Shown piece after piece: positions 6,299 through 9,670 of a stretch of DNA of 9,670 nt. Within the stretch, counting starts at the first letter, position 1. Each line of letters starts with the position of its first letter. Source of the stretch: Verrucomicrobiales bacterium (GTDB taxonomy: Bacteria; Verrucomicrobiota; Verrucomicrobiia; Verrucomicrobiales; V1-33); contig JALRGB010000374.1 of assembly GCA_023253575.1 (NCBI GenBank), forward strand, positions 1-9,670. The letters are read 5' to 3'. The notes below the pieces were generated by a model. The model did no database searches. It was not told the DNA's origin and saw only the letters and a list, made by a program, of their open reading frames with translations. The position numbers and the translations under genes are program-made.

Positions 6299-7691
6299 GT
6301 CCCCGCTCCCCCTCCGCGTCGTCGAGGCCACCCTGTATTTCCTGCCGGTCCAGACTCGCGTTCCGCTGAAATTTGGAACAGAAACGCTGACGGCCGTGAC
6401 CTGTGCGCGGGTGCGGTTGGTGGTGGAGACGGCGGCCGGCCGGATGGTGAGTGGGTGGGGCGAGACGCCCCTGAGTGTGCAATGGGTCTGGCCGTCGGAG
6501 CTGCCGTATGCCGAACGGCTAGCCGTGTTGCAGGAGATGTGCCGCCGGCTGGCGCGGGCCTGGCCGGCATTTACTTCGACCGGACATGCTCTGGAAATTG
6601 GGCATGATTTTCTCGAGCATCGGCTGCCGGAGCTGGTGCGCGAGTTTAATGCGGTGCGGCCAGCGGGCACCGAACTACCGTGGCTGGCAGCGCTCGTCTG
6701 CGCCTCGGCTTTTGATCTAGCCTTGCATGACGCCTGTGGAAACGCGCTCGACCTGCCAGTGTACGAGACGTATCGCGCGCCCTTTCTAACCCGGGATCTG
6801 GCATCGTACCTCACGCCGGCGGCCGACCGCGCGCATGATATTTCCTTTCGCGGGCATTACCCGGCGGACTTTTTGCGCCCGCGCCGCCGCGACACCCTGA
6901 TGGCGTGGCATCTGGTCGGCGGACTGGACCCACTGGAGGAAGACGACCTAACCGGCCATGAGCCGGACGACGGCCATCCTGTGACCCTGACCGGGTGGAT
7001 GGCGCGCGATGGATTGCGCGCACTCAAGATCAAACTCCGCGGCCATGATGCCGTCTGGGACTGGCACCGGCTGGTCCGCGTCGGTCGACTAGCGCTAGCC
7101 CATGACGTTCTCTGGCTCACCGCCGACTTTAACTGCACGGTCACGGACCCAGCCTATGTGACCGCCATCCTCGACCGCCTGCGCGACGAAGAACCAAGGA
7201 TTTTTGCCATGCTTCTCTACGTAGAGCAGCCGTTTCCGTATGAACTCGACGAGCATCCCATCGCGGTCCACCCCGTGAGCGCACGTTGTCCGCTCTTTCT
7301 CGACGAAAGCGCCCACGACTGGCGGCAAGTCCGGCGCGGACGCGAACTAGGATGGACCGGCGTGGCGTTGAAAACATGCAAAACCCAGACCGGGGCGCTA
7401 CTGAGCCTGTGCTGGGCACAAGCGCACGGCATGACCCTGATGGTGCAAGACCTGACAAATCCCATGCTGGCGCAAATCCCCCACTGCCTGCTCGCCGCTC
7501 ACGCCCCCACCATCGCCGGGGTCGAGACCAACTCGATGCAATTCTACCCAGAGGCCTCAGCCCCCGAAGCCTCCGTTCACGCCGGCCTGTATCGCCGCCG
7601 ACAGGGCGAGATCGACCTTTCCTCCGTTCGCGGCTCAGGATTTGGCCTGCGGGTGGATGAAATCACCCGCGCGCTGCCGTCACCCGACTGA
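6297..7691 (+). CDS. Enolase-superfamily enzyme (mandelate racemase / muconate lactonizing enzyme-like)
   Basis: This 464-residue protein combines an N-terminal capping domain (about 1-170) with a TIM barrel. All catalytic positions of the muconate-lactonizing/dipeptide-epimerase subgroup are visible with normal spacing: K244-I-K246 at the end of strand 2; metal ligands D277 (LTADFNC), E310 (LYVEQPF) and D336 (FLDESAHDW); and lysine 359 or 362 (VALKTCKTQTG). The conserved QDLTNPMLAQIP (384-395) follows. The reaction should begin with proton abstraction alpha to a carboxylate (epimerisation, cycloisomerisation or dehydration); the substrate is not predictable. It is longer than the usual 350-400 residues because about 60 residues (178-237, rich in charged, Pro and Gly residues) lie between the start of the barrel and the KxK strand. 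The gene follows the MFS importer in the same frame and probably shares its transcript. The ATG at 6297 is the only good start. Confidence 0.88.
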   Translation: MSPLPLRVVEATLYFLPVQTRVPLKFGTETLTAVTCARVRLVVETAAGRMVSGWGETPLSVQWVWPSELPYAERLAVLQEMCRRLARAWPAFTSTGHALEIGHDFLEHRLPELVREFNAVRPAGTELPWLAALVCASAFDLALHDACGNALDLPVYETYRAPFLTRDLASYLTPAADRAHDISFRGHYPADFLRPRRRDTLMAWHLVGGLDPLEEDDLTGHEPDDGHPVTLTGWMARDGLRALKIKLRGHDAVWDWHRLVRVGRLALAHDVLWLTADFNCTVTDPAYVTAILDRLRDEEPRIFAMLLYVEQPFPYELDEHPIAVHPVSARCPLFLDESAHDWRQVRRGRELGWTGVALKTCKTQTGALLSLCWAQAHGMTLMVQDLTNPMLAQIPHCLLAAHAPTIAGVETNSMQFYPEASAPEASVHAGLYRRRQGEIDLSSVRGSGFGLRVDEITRALPSPD

Positions 7692-7712
7692 GCTCTGGGC
7701 TACACCGCCTAC

Positions 7713-7732
7713 CGCCGGTCACGCTACCGGCG
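7713..7732. terminator. Possible bidirectional terminator hairpin between convergent genes
   Basis: CGCCGGT (7713-7719) and ACCGGCG (7726-7732) form a perfect 7-bp stem with a 6-nt loop. They sit between the enolase-family stop and the end of the MtfA-like gene, overlapping the latter's last codons. There is no T-tract on either side, so an intrinsic terminator is doubtful, though the position at a tail-to-tail junction is apt. Confidence 0.3.
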
Positions 7733-8525
7733 CTATGACGCCACGATTCCATCGCGAAGGATCATAAAGATAAAAATGCGCCAAGGCCGCAAAGACGGCC
7801 GGAGCCGCGGCCCGCAATGAGGAGGGACGCCGCAAGAACGCCTCGGTAGCGGCGGCGAAATACTCAGGCTGACCGGCGAGTTCTGGCGCGTAGGTGCAGG
7901 CAGCCCGCTGGCACTCGGGCAGGTCGTGCCAGAGCGAGGCCGCCCAGCCGGCAAAATACAAGTGCTCATCACCCAACAGATCACCGTCACGCGCCGCACC
8001 GCCACTCCCCGCCCCGCTCAATCGACGCCAGTGCCCCATCAAAACGTCATTCTGCTCATCAGCAAAATTCCGCCCCGCCCCGACCTCCGGCTCCCAGGCC
8101 AGCAACAGCGTGCCCGGCGGCCAAGGCCCATCCATGGCCGTTTCCGCCGCCACTAAGGCCGCCTGTGGACCAATCACCACCTGCCTGATCGATGGCACCG
8201 GAGGAATTCGCAACTGCGCCTGCAACAAACCAATGTGCGCCCCCACACTAACACGCATCGCCTCCGTGACTTCATCCACCCCGCCCGGCCCCGTAATTAC
8301 CAGATCGTTGATTTTAAAAAATGCTTTCTCCTGCAATCCTTCACGCAAGTCATGCGGCAACGACTGGTAGACCGGCAGACCACGCTCGACCAATGGCACC
8401 CAGCGAAGAGGAAAACCCACCGCGCGCACACGCATGCCGCGCCAATGACGCTGCCATCGGTCAAAAATCCACCCGCCCAGCACGAGAAGAAACAACAGGA
8501 GGCAGGACAGCGTGATGAGGTACAA
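7719..8525 (-). CDS. MtfA/M90-fold membrane-anchored protein lacking the HExxH zinc motif (probable pseudopeptidase)
   Basis: The 268-residue product begins with one hydrophobic segment (about 1-21) followed by a basic stretch, suggesting an inner-membrane anchor with a cytoplasmic domain. The rest follows the layout of MtfA-type M90 peptidases: LPHDLREGLQEKAFFKI (56-72), VTEAMRVSVGAHIGLLQAQL (86-105), VVIGPQAAL (116-124), LLLAWEPEV (140-148), QPEYFAAATEAFLRRP (219-234) and FAALAHFYLYDP (245-256). Where active members read N-x-V-L-H-E-F-A-H-x-L-D-G, this one reads NDVLMGHWRRLSG (159-171), so both zinc-ligand histidines and the catalytic Glu are absent. Downstream glutamates E221 and E228 remain. 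I infer a fold kept for binding rather than proteolysis. The start is TTG at 8523-8525; an in-frame TGA at 8541-8543 limits extension, and the next ATG would lose the anchor. It lies 167 nt after the TPR gene on the same strand. Confidence 0.72.
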   Translation of the reverse strand: MYLITLSCLLLFLLVLGGWIFDRWQRHWRGMRVRAVGFPLRWVPLVERGLPVYQSLPHDLREGLQEKAFFKINDLVITGPGGVDEVTEAMRVSVGAHIGLLQAQLRIPPVPSIRQVVIGPQAALVAAETAMDGPWPPGTLLLAWEPEVGAGRNFADEQNDVLMGHWRRLSGAGSGGAARDGDLLGDEHLYFAGWAASLWHDLPECQRAACTYAPELAGQPEYFAAATEAFLRRPSSLRAAAPAVFAALAHFYLYDPSRWNRGVIAPVA

Positions 8526-8692
8526 GGGAATGAGAGGCGGTCAGGGATGAAGCAGGGACGCCGCGACGCCGACAGGCTGCCGCGACCACGAGGAGGCAGG
8601 CCGCCGAAGCGCTGCGGAGATGGGCTCAGTCGATAGGCGGGGATAGCCCGAGGAACGGCGAGGGGTCATGACGGGCGAAGAGCAGGCGTATT

Positions 8693-9670
8693 TCAATCAG
8701 GCTCAACCTCTTGGGCAGGGGGAATGGCGGCAGCCGTAGGAGCAGGCGTAGGGGAAGGCGGCGTGTCGGACACGCCTAGCACCTGTTCGAGGGCGGGATC
8801 GCGGGAAGCCCCCTGCCCCATGGCCGACTGATAATGGCCAGCGGCCTTTTCCAAATCACCGGCATTGGCGAAGATGACGGCGAGGTTGTAATGGGCATCG
8901 GCGTAAGCCGGCTCCAGTCCGACGGCCGCGGTGAAAGCATCCCGCGCCTTCTCCAAATCCCCGCGCTTATTTTGCACGCAGCCGAGGGTAAAAAACGCGC
9001 GGGCATTTTTTGGATCGAGCTGCAGCGCATTGATCAGGCTGCGCTCAGCTTCCTCCAACTGCCCTTGGCGGTACCCCACCACCCCGAGAAGGTAGTGGCA
9101 GAATGCGTCCTGCTCGCTGTAGGCTAGGGCCTTTTTCAACGTTTTTTCCGCCCCGGCAAAATCCTGCTGTTTGACCTGAGTCACAGCGAGATTGCTCAAT
9201 CCAAACAAATTCGTTGGGTCTTCACGGAGAATCGTCTGGAAGGCGCGGCGCGACTCCCAGTACCGACCGCGAGCAAACGACCCAAGTCCAGCTTCAGCTA
9301 CCGTCTTGAGGTCGTCGCTCAGCGACTGCAATCCGCGCACCGGACGAGCGGGACGCTCCCCCTCCTCGCCAGCCGCCTCGCCAGCCGCCGGATCACCGGT
9401 CCCCTCCGCCGCCGGCGCTCCCGCCCCGTTTTCAGCACGCGCAATGATCGTGCCCGCCACTCCCTGATTCTCCATGAAGTTGGCAATCACCGGGTCTTGA
9501 ATCCGCTGCGTCTCCTCCGGCGACAACGTAGGCGGAGGCGCGGCGATCTGATCCAGCGTGCCCAGCAATTCTTCGTTGCTGATTTGCAGTTTGGCCAGCT
9601 GCTCCAGAGCCAGTCGCTTTTTCTCTTCTCGAAATGTCTGATGCTTGAGCTGATCGACGATCATTTTCCG
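8693..9670 (-). CDS. TPR-repeat protein, probably 5'-truncated at the window edge
   Basis: At least 323 residues are visible, and the frame stays open to the right edge. The ATG at 9662-9664 may therefore be internal; the first residues (LKHQTFREEKKRLALEQLAK) look like the middle of a coiled coil, not a protein start. Residues 77-108 are an Ala/Gly/Glu low-complexity linker. About five tetratricopeptide repeats follow (about 120-287), with the typical G-x-Y/L-x-x-A-x-x-x-[FY] and A-L-x-L-D-P-x-N pattern, for example RGDLEKARDAFTAAVGLEP (234-252) and AGDLEKAAGHYQSAM (268-282). The tail (298-323) is Pro/Ala/Thr-rich. TPR arrays are protein-binding scaffolds; partner and location are unknown. 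No signal peptide can be judged because the start is missing. The next gene on the strand is the MtfA-like pseudopeptidase, so the two may be co-expressed. Confidence 0.85.
   Translation of the reverse strand, partial: RKMIVDQLKHQTFREEKKRLALEQLAKLQISNEELLGTLDQIAAPPPTLSPEETQRIQDPVIANFMENQGVAGTIIARAENGAGAPAAEGTGDPAAGEAAGEEGERPARPVRGLQSLSDDLKTVAEAGLGSFARGRYWESRRAFQTILREDPTNLFGLSNLAVTQVKQQDFAGAEKTLKKALAYSEQDAFCHYLLGVVGYRQGQLEEAERSLINALQLDPKNARAFFTLGCVQNKRGDLEKARDAFTAAVGLEPAYADAHYNLAVIFANAGDLEKAAGHYQSAMGQGASRDPALEQVLGVSDTPPSPTPAPTAAAIPPAQEVEPD

Noticed and set aside
8541..8669. 42-codon minus-strand ORF as a separate gene
   Set aside because: Low-complexity Arg/Ser/Pro composition, no ribosome-binding site and no recognisable motif; kept only as a finding about the downstream start.

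Overview
The window is GC-rich bacterial DNA. Its gene content points to the Planctomycetota-Verrucomicrobiota-Chlamydiota group, and I favour Verrucomicrobiota. The reasons are a decayed gene joining a Planctomycete-type cytochrome c domain (PSCyt1-like) to a WD40 repeat, an enlarged enolase-superfamily protein of a type I associate with these phyla, and the near absence of Shine-Dalgarno sequences before otherwise convincing starts. This assignment is inferred from family recall, not from a search.

Layout. (1) 2-3956, plus strand: the 3' part of a periplasmic adaptor gene (HlyD/AcrA type), then a complete AcrB-like HAE1 RND pump. Together they form most of a tripartite multidrug efflux system; no outer-membrane channel gene is in the window. 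(2) 3953-4491, minus strand: a two-gene toxin-antitoxin module, with a PF09720-type antitoxin followed by a RelE/ParE-type toxin. The two overlap by ATGA, and the toxin's stop codon overlaps the pump's stop codon. (3) 4492-4994: about 500 bp with no intact gene. It holds the remains of a PSCyt1/WD40 gene, broken by two in-frame stops and one frameshift. (4) 4995-7691, plus strand: an MFS transporter and, 42 nt downstream, an enolase-superfamily enzyme. They probably form an uptake-plus-catabolism operon for an organic acid or sugar acid. (5) 7719-9670, minus strand: a TPR-repeat protein that runs off the right edge, then a membrane-anchored protein of the MtfA/M90 metallopeptidase fold that has lost its HExxH zinc-binding motif.

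The genes make three functional groups: drug or solute efflux next to an addiction module, an importer with its probable catabolic enzyme, and a TPR/pseudopeptidase pair. I see no tRNA, rRNA, CRISPR array, insertion sequence or phage gene. The observation most worth following is the MtfA-like protein, where the zinc motif aligns residue for residue with a non-metal-binding sequence. Next are the decayed PSCyt1/WD40 gene and the patchy codon use inside single genes.
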